A DNA stretch of 64,000 nucleotides from Shewanella oneidensis MR-1 (GCF_000146165.2 NC_004347.2:4759029-4823028), one strand, 5' to 3'. Counted from the first letter of the stretch, positions 25,746-35,325 are shown. The notes: generated from the sequence alone by a model not told the origin. Made by a program: numbers and translations.

Positions 25746-26279
25746 ATGACGACTCACAATCACATGACAAAGACGGCATTGGTCATTATTGATGTGCAAA
25801 ACGACTACTTTGTTGATGGGGCTTACCCGCAATGGCAAGTCAATGAGATGTTAGAACGCACTTTGCATTGTGCACAACAAGCGCAGCAACAGGGAATGCC
25901 GATTATTCTAGTGCAGCATATCGCCGATACAACTCAAGGTGTGGCTCCCTTTTTTAACCCGGGCACCCAGGGGGTTGAAATTCATCCCAAACTCTTGGCG
26001 CTTCTACCTAATGCCTCCATCGTCGTTAAACAGTTTGCCGACAGTTTTGACAACACAGAGCTGGCCAAGCAGCTGCAAGAAATGCAGATAACTCACTTAT
26101 TGTTATGCGGCATCATGACGCAAAACTGCGTGACGCATACAGCCTTATCTCATTCAGCACTCGGCTATTCGGTCAAAATTATCAGTGATGCTTGTACCGC
26201 TCCCACACAAATGGTGCATCAAATCGCCCTTAGCGCCCTATCCCGCAGAGTTGAGTTAATTGATAGCAGATCTATCTAG
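25746..26279 (+). CDS. Isochorismatase-family cysteine hydrolase
   Basis: 177 residues. The catalytic triad of the family is visible: Asp in ALVIIDVQNDYFVDGAYP (about 17), Lys in SIVVKQFADSF (about 98) and Cys in LLCGIMTQNCVTHTA (about 130). These enzymes cleave amides or vinyl ethers (nicotinamidase, isochorismatase and others); the exact substrate is not evident. The divergent GlxA-like regulator suggests an inducible catabolic step. AGGAG lies 9 nt before the ATG. Confidence 0.88.
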   Translation: MTTHNHMTKTALVIIDVQNDYFVDGAYPQWQVNEMLERTLHCAQQAQQQGMPIILVQHIADTTQGVAPFFNPGTQGVEIHPKLLALLPNASIVVKQFADSFDNTELAKQLQEMQITHLLLCGIMTQNCVTHTALSHSALGYSVKIISDACTAPTQMVHQIALSALSRRVELIDSRSI

Positions 26280-26284
26280 ATAGC

Positions 26285-26310
26285 AAAAAGCCCTCATCAG
26301 AGGGCTTTTT
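26285..26310. terminator. Bidirectional terminator between hydrolase gene and cymA
   Basis: AAAAAGCCCTC, loop ATCA, GAGGGCTTTTT: a perfect 11-bp stem with A/T tails on both sides serving two convergent genes. Confidence 0.9.
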
Positions 26311-26341
26311 ATTGGTTATCACACTATTGCAGCGTTAAACC

Positions 26342-26905
26342 TTATCCTTTTGGATAGGGGTGAGCGACACCTTTGTGGCAATCCACACAGGTCTTTCTCG
26401 TTTCAGGATCTTTCTTGAAGTTGTTGGTGTGCATTCTCACAGCCATTGGCTTCATGGTTTCTGGCTGGTTTTCATAAATGCGAGTATGGCAGTGTTGACA
26501 GTTTGCTGAGTCGTTACCACGGAAGTAAGCCAATGCTTTGTCGGCTTGCTCTTTGCGGTTTTCGTCTAACCAAGCTTGAGTGTTAAAGCCATCAATAGTT
26601 AAGAAACCATATAAATCTTTAGATACGATGATTTTCTTAATTAAATAATCAACAGGGCCATGGGGTAAGTGACAGTCTTGACACTGAACAGTAACCCCGG
26701 CTTTGCCGCCACCGTGGGCAGATGCCAGCACTTCATTCTTCAAGGAATGATTGCTATGGCAAGACATACAGAACGCATCTGTACTTGTCGCATGTAAAGT
26801 CTGCTGAGTTGCAAAATAGCCCACAACACCAATCACGATACCAACAACCAGTAGCGCTAGGATGGAATATTTCGCGCTGGGTTTAAATAGTGCACGCCAG
26901 TTCAT
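26342..26905 (-). CDS. cymA: CymA, tetraheme menaquinol dehydrogenase
   Basis: 187 residues of the NapC/NirT family. One N-terminal membrane anchor (about 13-33) carries a periplasmic domain with four CxxCH hemes: C46-H50, C75-H79, C136-H140 and C173-H177. In Shewanella CymA takes electrons from menaquinol and hands them to many periplasmic reductases (fumarate, nitrate, nitrite, DMSO, metal-reducing Mtr pathway). No terminal reductase is adjacent, in keeping with its hub role, but UrdA, another CymA-dependent enzyme, is encoded 29 kb away. Length and motifs match the S. oneidensis protein as I recall it. It is a single-gene unit between a terminator and a 409-nt upstream region. Confidence 0.98.
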   Translation of the reverse strand: MNWRALFKPSAKYSILALLVVGIVIGVVGYFATQQTLHATSTDAFCMSCHSNHSLKNEVLASAHGGGKAGVTVQCQDCHLPHGPVDYLIKKIIVSKDLYGFLTIDGFNTQAWLDENRKEQADKALAYFRGNDSANCQHCHTRIYENQPETMKPMAVRMHTNNFKKDPETRKTCVDCHKGVAHPYPKG

Positions 26906-27314
26906 TACTCTATCTCCAAAAATATTGTCAAAATCAGTTTTTATAAGACTATTTTATGTTTTTTTATTTATTAGAAGTTTGATTTCAAGCCTAAAAATGC
27001 CGATTAATTAAAACTTAAAGTGCAAAATGAGACTTAGCTCTAATTCTGATTACTACAACTCACTAAAACCAGCTTAGCAGAGCGTTAGAGTACTTCAACT
27101 CCAGCTAATACATTCATCATTATGTTTAACGACAAATGATTAAGTACCACCTTAAGTAGCTAAGGCAATGAAATCATTTTTAGAATACAAAAATGTGATC
27201 AAGGCGACATTTAACCTTTGATGTAACAATCTGATGCATAAAAGCAAACTCAAAACGAAACTTTTTATGCACTTTGTGGGTCTTTAAGGGTAGGTACACT
27301 GGCATCGGTTTTTT
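26906..27314. other. Divergent control region between cymA and a Cys-rich gene
   Basis: 409 nt, AT-rich, no gene. It contains a strong CRP-like site (27191-27212). The cymA-proximal part has runs of A/T but no further motif I can support. Confidence 0.6.
27191..27212. promoter_or_regulatory. CRP-like binding site
   Basis: aaatgtgatc followed by aaggcgacattt: 18 of 22 positions agree with the ideal CRP operator (AAATGTGATC-TAGATCACATTT). It lies about 100 nt before the Cys-rich gene at 27315 and about 290 nt before cymA. CRP is the main activator of anaerobic respiration in Shewanella, so a role for cymA or the copper genes is plausible. Confidence 0.6.
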
Positions 27315-27677
27315 ATGGCGAAGTTTTGGATCACCATAGCACTGTTATTTTCACTGTTTAGTCAATCGACGATAGTGAGAGCTATGCCTACGCCAGCGAT
27401 AAATGACTTATACCATTCCCACTGTATGCAAATGGCCGATGACAACATGAATTGTGCTGCGCCAGATGGCACACAAGAAGAATGCATGATTCATTGCCAA
27501 GACTCCCTTACCAATCACTGCAAAACCCATTGTCTCGCAAAACTTTTTATTACTTCACCACCTCTTCCACTGGTATTAATGAGTCATGCGAGTAAGCAGA
27601 TTACGAGCTCAAGTTGGGCGATTCAAACCGCCGAATTAGGGTTAACCACACCTCCCCCTAACTCCGATTTTCTGTAG
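27315..27677 (+). CDS. Small exported Cys/His/Met-rich protein, possible metal binder
   Basis: 120 residues with a signal peptide (about 1-23, cut after VRA). Residues about 34-75 contain eight cysteines with His and Met in pairs: HCMQM, NMNC, ECMIHC, HCKTHC. That is a typical soft-metal (copper/silver) ligand set. The remaining C-terminal part is hydrophobic then proline-rich. I do not recognise a family. It is the first + strand gene after cymA and heads the block leading to cusBA, with a gene for a DUF2057 protein in between. Confidence 0.6.
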   Translation: MAKFWITIALLFSLFSQSTIVRAMPTPAINDLYHSHCMQMADDNMNCAAPDGTQEECMIHCQDSLTNHCKTHCLAKLFITSPPLPLVLMSHASKQITSSSWAIQTAELGLTTPPPNSDFL

Positions 27678-27771
27678 CTAATCTTTTTAATCATTAAATC
27701 GATTCAAGATTTCGCGACGATGCCGCCACGATTTGGCACTCACGCGATCACGCAAATTTTTGGAGTTTATT

Positions 27772-28227
27772 ATGAGAACAACCTTATTCAGTAAAATCTT
27801 AGTTGGTGCATCATTCATCATTAGCACAATGACTATCAGTATGACGACCACCGCTGCCACCTTAAAAGGCACTGAAACGCTCAATGTTGTCAGTATTAAT
27901 GGGCAAGCAATTAAAACGATTAAGCCTGTACAACTGCCAGAAGGTAAAGTGCTGGTTGAAGTAAGATATCAAGATCTATTTAGTTATCGCGCTGATGACA
28001 ACGGCACTTGGATAAAGTCAGAACCCTTATTTTTTATATTAGATGTGGCAACGCAGTCGGATTACCAGATCAGCACGCCTGAATTAGCCAGCGAAGCCGA
28101 TGCCAAGCGTTTTATCAATAATCCCCGCATTCAACTCAGTGTTGATGGTACCACGCCGCAGCTACTCGCTTTGCAAAATAACCGCCAGTTGATGGCCGGT
28201 TTATTGCTAAGCCACGCAGCCAAATAA
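27772..28227 (+). CDS. DUF2057 exported protein (YccT-like)
   Basis: 151 residues from the ATG at 27772 (GGAG 6 nt upstream). A signal peptide (about 1-28) is followed by the DUF2057 pattern: LKGTETLNVVSINGQAI, PEGKVLVEVRYQDLF and the closing LLSHAAK. E. coli YccT belongs here; function unknown, probably periplasmic. Placement inside the metal block may be incidental. Confidence 0.8.
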   Translation: MRTTLFSKILVGASFIISTMTISMTTTAATLKGTETLNVVSINGQAIKTIKPVQLPEGKVLVEVRYQDLFSYRADDNGTWIKSEPLFFILDVATQSDYQISTPELASEADAKRFINNPRIQLSVDGTTPQLLALQNNRQLMAGLLLSHAAK

Positions 28228-28331
28228 AACATTAGGACCGATCAACAGAGGCATTTACTGAAATGTGAATTAACGCATTGCAGCATACTGCCTCTATGCT
28301 AGAATCGACACGTTCATTATTTGGAATATTT

Positions 28332-28775
28332 ATGCATCAGACACTTAGTCGTTATTTATTAGTCATATTCACTTTACTCGCGTTGGTCGGGCAAGGTGTA
28401 GTGTCTAATGGTCACGCTAAAGTGGCCCACTCAATGAAGATGAGCGCGATGATTCATAACCCTTCCAACCAAGGAATGGATCATGCTGCCATGATGCAGA
28501 TGAACTCAGAGCACCACACTAACGCCAATGCAATGGCCGATAATACAGATTGCTGTAACGATCAAATGCTTCCCGGCGCGAAGCAGCATTGCTGTGATGG
28601 CACCACATCGTGTCTTAACGATTGTGGACATTGTTTGACGATTTCAGTTGCTGGCACGCTTTTCAGTCCACACCTTTGGCCAAGTGTGAGTCTGAACGAC
28701 ACCCCAATGGCCACTCCTATGCCTCATTTCCACTCTATCTCTTTATCGTCGGCCTTCAAACCGCCGATAGCCTAG
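28332..28775 (+). CDS. Exported His/Met/Cys-rich protein linked to copper genes
   Basis: 147 residues from the ATG at 28332 (a TTG 18 codons earlier is possible). A signal peptide (about 1-28) is followed by a Met/His-rich stretch (SMKMSAMIHNPSN, GMDHAAMMQMNSEHH) and then Cys pairs (TDCCND, QHCCDG, SCLNDCGHC). This is the layout of small periplasmic copper-binding proteins near Cus/Cop systems. I cannot name the family. It stands about 215 nt before the HMBD protein gene. Confidence 0.65.
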   Translation: MHQTLSRYLLVIFTLLALVGQGVVSNGHAKVAHSMKMSAMIHNPSNQGMDHAAMMQMNSEHHTNANAMADNTDCCNDQMLPGAKQHCCDGTTSCLNDCGHCLTISVAGTLFSPHLWPSVSLNDTPMATPMPHFHSISLSSAFKPPIA

Positions 28776-28991
28776 CCTCATTGTGCCCTTTTTTCAGGGC
28801 GAACCAAGCTAACTATTTATTTCGCCGTTTATTGTGGTGCCAACATCTCAAGCACCCAGAGTAAAGCAAAAACGTTGTACTGAGCCTATCGCCACCTGTG
28901 GCGTCCATTCTTGATTAAAGATCTCAAGAAATAAGCTCAATCACGTTTGATGCGCTCATATTCGGCCATAAAACCCGATGGAGTGAACAAT

Positions 28992-29252
28992 ATGAAAACC
29001 TTAACCAATCTCGCCTTAGTTGCATTGTTAATGACGAGCACCAGTGTGTTTGCCAACGCAGCACCCCATGAGCATCACCATAACAATGCTGCGCCACAGG
29101 AAAAAGCTCAAACCTATGTATGCCCTATGCACCCAGAAGTGACAGGCAACAAAGATGACACCTGTCCTAAATGTGGCATGAACTTAGAGCCTAAAGCGAC
29201 GACAGAAAAAAAGACTGACGCTGCAGCGCACAAAGATCACGCACACCACTAA
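28992..29252 (+). CDS. Periplasmic heavy-metal-binding-domain protein
   Basis: 86 residues from the ATG at 28992 (GGAG 8 nt upstream). After a signal peptide (about 1-21) and a His-rich linker (HEHHHN) comes one heavy-metal-binding domain: YVCPMHPEVTGNKDDTCPKC followed by GMNLEP. The tail is again His-rich (HKDHAHH). The same domain occurs twice in the next gene product. It probably binds or delivers Cu/Ag to the CusBA pump. Only 21 nt separate it from cusB, so they are likely co-transcribed. Confidence 0.85.
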   Translation: MKTLTNLALVALLMTSTSVFANAAPHEHHHNNAAPQEKAQTYVCPMHPEVTGNKDDTCPKCGMNLEPKATTEKKTDAAAHKDHAHH

Positions 29253-29273
29253 GCTAGGCTGGAGATGAGGCAT

Positions 29274-30758
29274 ATGAACCCATTTAACACAGTAACAAAG
29301 CCGAGCCCTAAGGCAGTATTGATACTCAGTAGTCTACTGATGAGTACGCCTTGGTTAGCCCAGGCTCAGCTCGTTGATCCTGCGACTCAGACCGAAGCGG
29401 GGCATCAGCATCATAGCAATACCACCAATCAAGTAAAAACCTATACTTGCCCTATGCATCCAGAGGTAGAAAGCCACGAACCCGGCCGTTGCCCTCAGTG
29501 CAATATGTTCCTTGTTGAAAAGGCAGACAATCCCAACACTGCTGCGGAGCATCAAGCACATACTCCAAGCCAAAATGCGACTCAAGTATTTGAGACACCA
29601 ACACCTAAAGCCAACCACTTAGTCAAAAATCAAAGCTCGGAGGCAACCATTAAGTATGTGTGCCCCATGCATGCCCATATTATTAGCGATGCTCCCGGCA
29701 CTTGTCCTATCTGTGGAATGAATTTAGAGAAGGTCGAAACGGGCGGTAATACGCAGGAGATCAACATTAATGTCTCTGGCAGTATGCAACAGGCCCTAGC
29801 GCTAAAGGTCGCCAAAGTTGAGCGCGATACCCTATGGAAGTTTGTCGAAACCGTTGGACAAATCGACTATGACGAGAGCCAGATCAGCCATATTCATGCC
29901 CGTGTCACCGGCTGGGTTGAAAAATTGATGGTTAAATCGATGGGCGATACCGTCAAAAAAGGCCAACTACTATATGAGATCTATTCACCCGATTTAGTGA
30001 ATGCTCAGGATGATTATCTGCTGGCATTAGATACTGCAAAAACCTCAGGCAACCAAAGATACCAAGATTTGGTGCGCAGAGCAGGCTTAAGACTGTCATT
30101 CCTTGGATTTAACGAGCAACAAATCAAGCAATTAGCCAATTCACGCCAAACCCAGTATCGCGTACCGTTTTATGCACAACAGGAAGGGGTTGTCGAAACG
30201 CTCTCTATCCGTGACGGTATGTATATTGAACCCTCTACCGAGGTCATGTCGTTAGTCGACCTTTCTAAGGTATGGGTCATAGCCGATGTGTTTGAAAATG
30301 AGCAAAGCTGGATTAGCTTAGGGCAAAAAGCCGAAGTCTCTGTTCCCGCGATGAATATCAGAGGTATCGAAGGCAAGATTGACTACATCTATCCTGAGCT
30401 AGACCCCATCACCCGCAGCCTAAGAGTGCGCGTAGTGCTGAATAATAAAGACATCTCCTTAAGACCAAAGACGCTCGCTAAAGTCGCGCTCTTTGGTGGC
30501 CCCAATAAAGATGTGCTCGTGATCCCGCAGGAAGCACTCATCCAAACGGGTAAAGAAAACCGCGTAATAGTCAAACAGGCTGACGACAGCTTTATCGCTA
30601 AAGCCGTCACTGTGGGCATGATGAGCCAAGGTAAGGCCGAGATTGTATCAGGGCTAAGCGAAGGTGAACGAGTCGTAACATCGGGGCAATTCTTACTCGA
30701 CTCCGAAGCAAGCCTCAAGGGCAGCTTAATGCGTTTAAACAGCGGTCATCAGCACTAG
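29274..30758 (+). CDS. cusB: CusB-like periplasmic adaptor with two metal-binding domains
   Basis: About 494 residues from the ATG at 29274; an ATG three codons earlier abuts the GGAG. After the signal peptide come two heavy-metal-binding domains (residues about 59-85, TYTCPMHPEVES; and 131-156, YVCPMHAHIISD, in the longer numbering). Then a membrane-fusion protein follows: lipoyl/barrel-sandwich parts (IHARVTGWVEKLMVKSMGDT), a helical hairpin and beta-barrel. It connects the CusA pump to an outer-membrane channel. E. coli CusB has no such N-terminal domains and uses three Met residues. No cusC channel gene is adjacent. Confidence 0.92.
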   Translation: MNPFNTVTKPSPKAVLILSSLLMSTPWLAQAQLVDPATQTEAGHQHHSNTTNQVKTYTCPMHPEVESHEPGRCPQCNMFLVEKADNPNTAAEHQAHTPSQNATQVFETPTPKANHLVKNQSSEATIKYVCPMHAHIISDAPGTCPICGMNLEKVETGGNTQEININVSGSMQQALALKVAKVERDTLWKFVETVGQIDYDESQISHIHARVTGWVEKLMVKSMGDTVKKGQLLYEIYSPDLVNAQDDYLLALDTAKTSGNQRYQDLVRRAGLRLSFLGFNEQQIKQLANSRQTQYRVPFYAQQEGVVETLSIRDGMYIEPSTEVMSLVDLSKVWVIADVFENEQSWISLGQKAEVSVPAMNIRGIEGKIDYIYPELDPITRSLRVRVVLNNKDISLRPKTLAKVALFGGPNKDVLVIPQEALIQTGKENRVIVKQADDSFIAKAVTVGMMSQGKAEIVSGLSEGERVVTSGQFLLDSEASLKGSLMRLNSGHQH

Positions 30759-30767
30759 GAGCGCATT

Positions 30768-33700
30768 ATGTTGAAATATATTATCGAGGCCTCGATTAGA
30801 CAAAGGCTCATGGTGCTCATTATCGCCATGATGATCACTTTATGGGGTGTACAGGAGCTGCGCAAAACGCCGCTAGATGCCCTGCCGGATTTATCCGATG
30901 TACAAGTGATCATCAAAACAACCTACCCCGGCCAAGCCCCCAAATTAGTGGAGGAACAAGTCACTTACCCACTATCGACCGCGATGCTCGCCGTACCCGG
31001 TGCAAAAACCGTGCGGGGCTTCTCGATGTTTGGCGACTCCTACGTCTATGTGATTTTTGATGATGGCACCGATATCTACTGGGCCCGCTCGCGGGTACTC
31101 GAATATTTAAGCCAAATAGGCAGTAGACTCCCCGCGGGAGTGCAGCCGTCCCTCGGTCCCGATGCCTCTGGTGTGGGCTGGGTGTTTGAGTACGCGCTGG
31201 TCGATCGCTCCGGCAATTTAGATCTCTCACAACTCAAAAGTCTGCAGGATTGGTATCTCAAACTTGAGCTGCAAAGTGTCGCAGGTGTGTCCGAAGTCGC
31301 CACTGTGGGTGGAATGGAGCAAACCTATCAGGTAGTGCTCGAGCCAGACAAAATGGCGATCTATAAACTCGATATCGCCAGCATCAAAGATGCCATCGAA
31401 AAATCGAATAGCGAGGCAGGCGGCTCCGTAGTGGAAATGGCCGAAGCCGAATACATGGTGCGCGCTAAGGGTTATCGCCAAACCCTAGAAGATTTTCGCG
31501 AAATCCCCTTAGGCATTGCGAGCCCTTCAGGCACCAGTTTAACCCTAAAAGATGTGGCAACAATCCGCAAAGGTCCCGCGGCAAGGCGCGGCATTGCAGA
31601 ACTCGACGGCGAAGGCGAAGTCGTCGGCGGTATTATTGTCATGCGCTACGGTGAAAACGCCCTGAGTACCATTGACGCAGTTAAAGCCAAACTAGAGGAA
31701 TTAAGCGCCGGATTGCCCGAAGGTGTGGAAATCGTTCCGACCTATGATCGCTCAAATTTAATTTTGAAATCCGTTGATAACCTGTTCAACAAGGTCGTTG
31801 AAGAAATGTTGGTCGTCGGGCTGGTATGCCTGCTATTTTTGCTGCATGCACGTTCAACCTTAGTCGCGATAGTGACCCTACCGCTTTCGATCCTGATCGC
31901 CTTTATCGTGATGAATAAGCTAGGGGTGAACGCCAACATTATGAGCCTTGGAGGCATCGCGATTGCCATCGGCGCTGTCGTCGACGGTGCGATTGTGATG
32001 ATTGAGAATCTACACAAACATTTGGAGCAATTTCACAGCGAGCATCAGCGCGAACCTAATGTCAAAGAGCACTGGCGCATAGTCACACAAGCATCGACAG
32101 AAGTGGGCCCTGCGTTATTTTTCTCACTCCTGATTATCACATTAAGCTTTGTGCCTGTATTTGCCCTCGAGGCGCAGGAAGGACGCTTGTTTGCACCACT
32201 GGCCTACACCAAATCATTTGCGATGGCAGCCTCGGCCATTTTGGCCATCACGCTGGTACCTGTGTTGATGGGCTATTTTATTCGTGGGAAAATCCCAAGC
32301 GAAAACAAAAACCCCATTAGCCGAGTGTTAATCGCCCTCTATAAACCAGCTCTTAATCTAGTGCTCAACTTCCCTAAAATCACTATCGCTTTGGCGCTAT
32401 TGGCTTTAGTCAGCGCTTGGTATCCCTTCACGCGCATGGGGAGTGAATTTATGCCTGAACTCGAAGAAGGCGATTTACTCTATATGCCAACGGCATTGCC
32501 AGGGATTAGCGCCAGCAAGGCTGCCGAAGTGCTACAACAAACCGACCGGTTGATCAAAACCGTCCCTGAAGTGGCTCGCGTTTTTGGTAAAGTGGGACGC
32601 GCCGAAACAGCGACCGATCCTGCACCACTGACTATGCTCGAAACCACCATCATGCTCAAACCCCATGAAGAGTGGCGTGAAGGTATGACCTTAGATGGCA
32701 TCATTAATCAGTTGCAGCAAACCGTTAAAGTCCCCGGCCTGACAAACGCTTGGGTGCAACCTATCAAGACCCGTATCGACATGCTATCAACGGGGATTAA
32801 AACGCCTGTCGGGATCAAAATCACTGGCGCCGATGTCAATGAACTGCAACAGCTCGGCACCCAAATTGAAGCCATTCTGAGCCGGATGCCACACACTAAA
32901 TCAGCCTATGCCGAGCGCACCAGTGGCGGACGTTATATCGATATTACCCCCAAATTGGATGTCGCGGCCCGCTACGGCATGAACTTACAGGATATTCAAG
33001 ATGTTGTGCGTTACGCTATTGGCGGTATGGATATAGGCCAATCCGTGCAGGGAGCAGAGCGCTATCCGATTAACCTGCGCTACCCACGAGAACTGCGCGA
33101 CAATATTGAGAAACTGCGTGAGCTGCCGGTGATCACTAAATCGGGGAATTATTTACCGCTACGTAACTTAGCAGAGATTGAGATCACCGAAGGCGCGCCT
33201 ATGCTCGCAAGTGAAAATGGCCGCCTTATCTCTTGGGTATTTATCGAAATAGAGGGAACCTCCATTGGCGAGTATATTACTAGCGCCAAGCAAACTCTCA
33301 GCGCTGAACTTAACGTGCCGCCCCGTTACAGCTATAGCTTTGCGGGCCAGTACGAGTACATGCAGCGGGTCGATGCCAAACTCAAGCAAGTGATCCCAAT
33401 GGCATTAGGGGTCATCTTTATCCTACTGATGCTGACCTTCGGCTCCACCATGCAAGCAAGCATGATCATGCTAAGCCTGCCGTTTGCCTTAGTTGGTAGC
33501 ACTTGGCTGTTGTATCTGCTGGATTACAACATCTCGGTTGCCGTCGCGGTTGGTATGATCGCCCTTGCGGGCGTGGCGGCGGAGTTTGGGGTGATCATGC
33601 TGGTCTATTTAAATAACGCCATTAAGCATCGGCAGGATAACAATACGTATCACAGCGTTGAGGACTTAAAAGAAGCCCTAATTGAAGGCGCTGTGATGCG

Positions 33701-33905
33701 GATACGTCCTAAGGCGATGACGGTTGCCACCATCTTCTTCGGCCTATTGCCCATTATGTGGGGCGCAGGTTCGGGTAATGATGTGATGCAAAAAATCGCG
33801 GCGCCCATGGTCGGAGGAATGGTCACGGCCCCAATTCTGTCGCTATTTGTACTGCCGGCTCTGTATCTGCTCGTTTACTCGCGTAAATTAAAGCAAGTCG
33901 CTTAA
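30768..33905 (+). CDS. cusA: CusA, Cu(I)/Ag(I) efflux RND pump
   Basis: 1045 residues, HME-RND family with 12 membrane helices and two large periplasmic loops. The methionine relay known from E. coli CusA falls at identical positions: Met573 (LLYMPTALPG), Met623 (PLTMLETT) and Met672 (TRIDMLSTG). These indicate monovalent copper/silver rather than Zn/Co/Cd (CzcA). The proton-relay helix has GAVVDGAIVMIENLHKHLE. GGAG precedes the ATG, 9 nt after cusB. No adjacent regulator (CusRS or CueR type) is seen. Confidence 0.95.
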   Translation: MLKYIIEASIRQRLMVLIIAMMITLWGVQELRKTPLDALPDLSDVQVIIKTTYPGQAPKLVEEQVTYPLSTAMLAVPGAKTVRGFSMFGDSYVYVIFDDGTDIYWARSRVLEYLSQIGSRLPAGVQPSLGPDASGVGWVFEYALVDRSGNLDLSQLKSLQDWYLKLELQSVAGVSEVATVGGMEQTYQVVLEPDKMAIYKLDIASIKDAIEKSNSEAGGSVVEMAEAEYMVRAKGYRQTLEDFREIPLGIASPSGTSLTLKDVATIRKGPAARRGIAELDGEGEVVGGIIVMRYGENALSTIDAVKAKLEELSAGLPEGVEIVPTYDRSNLILKSVDNLFNKVVEEMLVVGLVCLLFLLHARSTLVAIVTLPLSILIAFIVMNKLGVNANIMSLGGIAIAIGAVVDGAIVMIENLHKHLEQFHSEHQREPNVKEHWRIVTQASTEVGPALFFSLLIITLSFVPVFALEAQEGRLFAPLAYTKSFAMAASAILAITLVPVLMGYFIRGKIPSENKNPISRVLIALYKPALNLVLNFPKITIALALLALVSAWYPFTRMGSEFMPELEEGDLLYMPTALPGISASKAAEVLQQTDRLIKTVPEVARVFGKVGRAETATDPAPLTMLETTIMLKPHEEWREGMTLDGIINQLQQTVKVPGLTNAWVQPIKTRIDMLSTGIKTPVGIKITGADVNELQQLGTQIEAILSRMPHTKSAYAERTSGGRYIDITPKLDVAARYGMNLQDIQDVVRYAIGGMDIGQSVQGAERYPINLRYPRELRDNIEKLRELPVITKSGNYLPLRNLAEIEITEGAPMLASENGRLISWVFIEIEGTSIGEYITSAKQTLSAELNVPPRYSYSFAGQYEYMQRVDAKLKQVIPMALGVIFILLMLTFGSTMQASMIMLSLPFALVGSTWLLYLLDYNISVAVAVGMIALAGVAAEFGVIMLVYLNNAIKHRQDNNTYHSVEDLKEALIEGAVMRIRPKAMTVATIFFGLLPIMWGAGSGNDVMQKIAAPMVGGMVTAPILSLFVLPALYLLVYSRKLKQVA

Positions 33906-33927
33906 TAAACGGCATTTGATAACATCG

Positions 33928-33965
33928 AACCCCTAATGAGTCACGTCTTAGGGGTTTATTTATCT
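33928..33965 (+). terminator. Terminator after cusA
   Basis: AACCCCTAA (33928-33936) pairs with TTAGGGGTT (33948-33956), then TATTTATC. Confidence 0.75.
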
Positions 33966-34150
33966 TAAGGCAATACCAGTATTAAACTATCTATTTCATC
34001 ATGTTAAGATTTTTATATAACATCAAGTGTTAATGTTTTCAGGTAGTGAGTCGTTCCCCATCAATCCCGATTAGCGAATCTCACTGTTTCACGGCACAAT
34101 AGCAATATGCAACACCATGTTTTTCTCCATAGCAGAAAGGATGCCCGCGA

Positions 34151-35305
34151 ATGACCGCTTTATTTTCACTCCCTATCCGCAAAAGAGACTCGCAACCCGT
34201 CACGCTTTGCCGCCATTTACAGGGCGTACTTGGCTTATTGCTTATTGGTTTAACCCCAATCACCACTGTCGCCGCCCCAGCCACCGGTGAGTTTATTGCC
34301 AATAAACGCTGTGAACTGTTTCAGTCTAAAAATAAACAAACTAATCCCGATGATTGGCAAAGCAATATTGGAGAACGTTATCCAGTAGCCGAACTGTTAG
34401 GCAACAGCGCAAATCCTGACTGGCTACGCGTGCGCACTAATGCTATCACCTCGCCACTTCGTTGGATCAAAGGTGATTGCGGACAATATCATGCAAGTGT
34501 AGCGGCGGAGACTTATCAGCCCTCATCCTCCGGTAAGCCAGTGCAAACCACCACAGCTTCAGATATCAACGCCATCAACAGTGAAAGCCTAAAAGAGCAT
34601 GGCACATCAGAAAAACGCCAAGGCAATCTGTGTCAAATCGAGGATAATTATGACTCCCATGTGCTCGCCCTGAGTTGGCAGAGCACCTTTTGCGAACTCT
34701 ATGGCAGCCGTAAAGCCGAATGTCGTGCCTTACGCCAAACCACTGATGCGCCACAATGGCAACACTTTAGCCTGCATGGTCTCTGGCCGAATCGCCAGCA
34801 ATGTGGCACTCGTTACGGCTTTTGCAGCAGCGTGAAACAGCAGCCGAGCGATTTTTGTGATTATCCTGAGGTGCCACTCAATGCCTCTGTACAAAAGAAT
34901 CTAGAAGAAGTCATGCCAAGCGCCCGCTACGGCACCTGTTTAGAGCGCCACGAATGGTGGAAACACGGCACCTGCCGCGATCAAGATCCTAATGACTATT
35001 TCTTGCTGGCGACCCAATTAACCCAAGAGGTGAACGCTTCGGTGTGGGTTAAAGAGTTTATCCATCAAAGAATCGGTAAAAAAGTCACGCAAAAAGAGCT
35101 GAATCAAAGCTTTGATACGAGCTTTGGTCAAGGCGCGCACACTAAAGTGACCCTAGACTGTGCCAAAGGACTCTTAAATGAAATACGGATTAATCTTCCT
35201 CAAGAGATCAAGCTGTCAGATTCAATACCAAGTCTGCTTGCCAAAGCACCAAAAGCAAAAAAGACGAATTGTCCTGATCCGTTATTAATTGATATGCCAA
35301 ACTAA
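34151..35305 (+). CDS. Secreted ribonuclease T2 family protein
   Basis: 384 residues. A signal region (about 15-42) leads to an N-terminal segment of about 65 residues (WLRVRTNAITSPLRWIKGDC), a Ser/Thr-rich linker, then an RNase T2 domain (about 165-375). Both catalytic blocks are present: CAS I FSLHGLWPNR and CAS II RHEWWKHGTC, with their histidines. Many cysteines fit disulfides in a periplasmic or secreted enzyme. T2 RNases cut RNA through a 2',3'-cyclic phosphate and may serve phosphate or nucleotide scavenging. It is monocistronic. Confidence 0.9.
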   Translation: MTALFSLPIRKRDSQPVTLCRHLQGVLGLLLIGLTPITTVAAPATGEFIANKRCELFQSKNKQTNPDDWQSNIGERYPVAELLGNSANPDWLRVRTNAITSPLRWIKGDCGQYHASVAAETYQPSSSGKPVQTTTASDINAINSESLKEHGTSEKRQGNLCQIEDNYDSHVLALSWQSTFCELYGSRKAECRALRQTTDAPQWQHFSLHGLWPNRQQCGTRYGFCSSVKQQPSDFCDYPEVPLNASVQKNLEEVMPSARYGTCLERHEWWKHGTCRDQDPNDYFLLATQLTQEVNASVWVKEFIHQRIGKKVTQKELNQSFDTSFGQGAHTKVTLDCAKGLLNEIRINLPQEIKLSDSIPSLLAKAPKAKKTNCPDPLLIDMPN

Positions 35306-35325
35306 CTCACTGACTTGCACTATGC

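Noticed and set aside
30768..33905. CzcA-type Zn/Co/Cd pump
   Set aside because: The three methionines of the Cu/Ag relay are at 573, 623 and 672.
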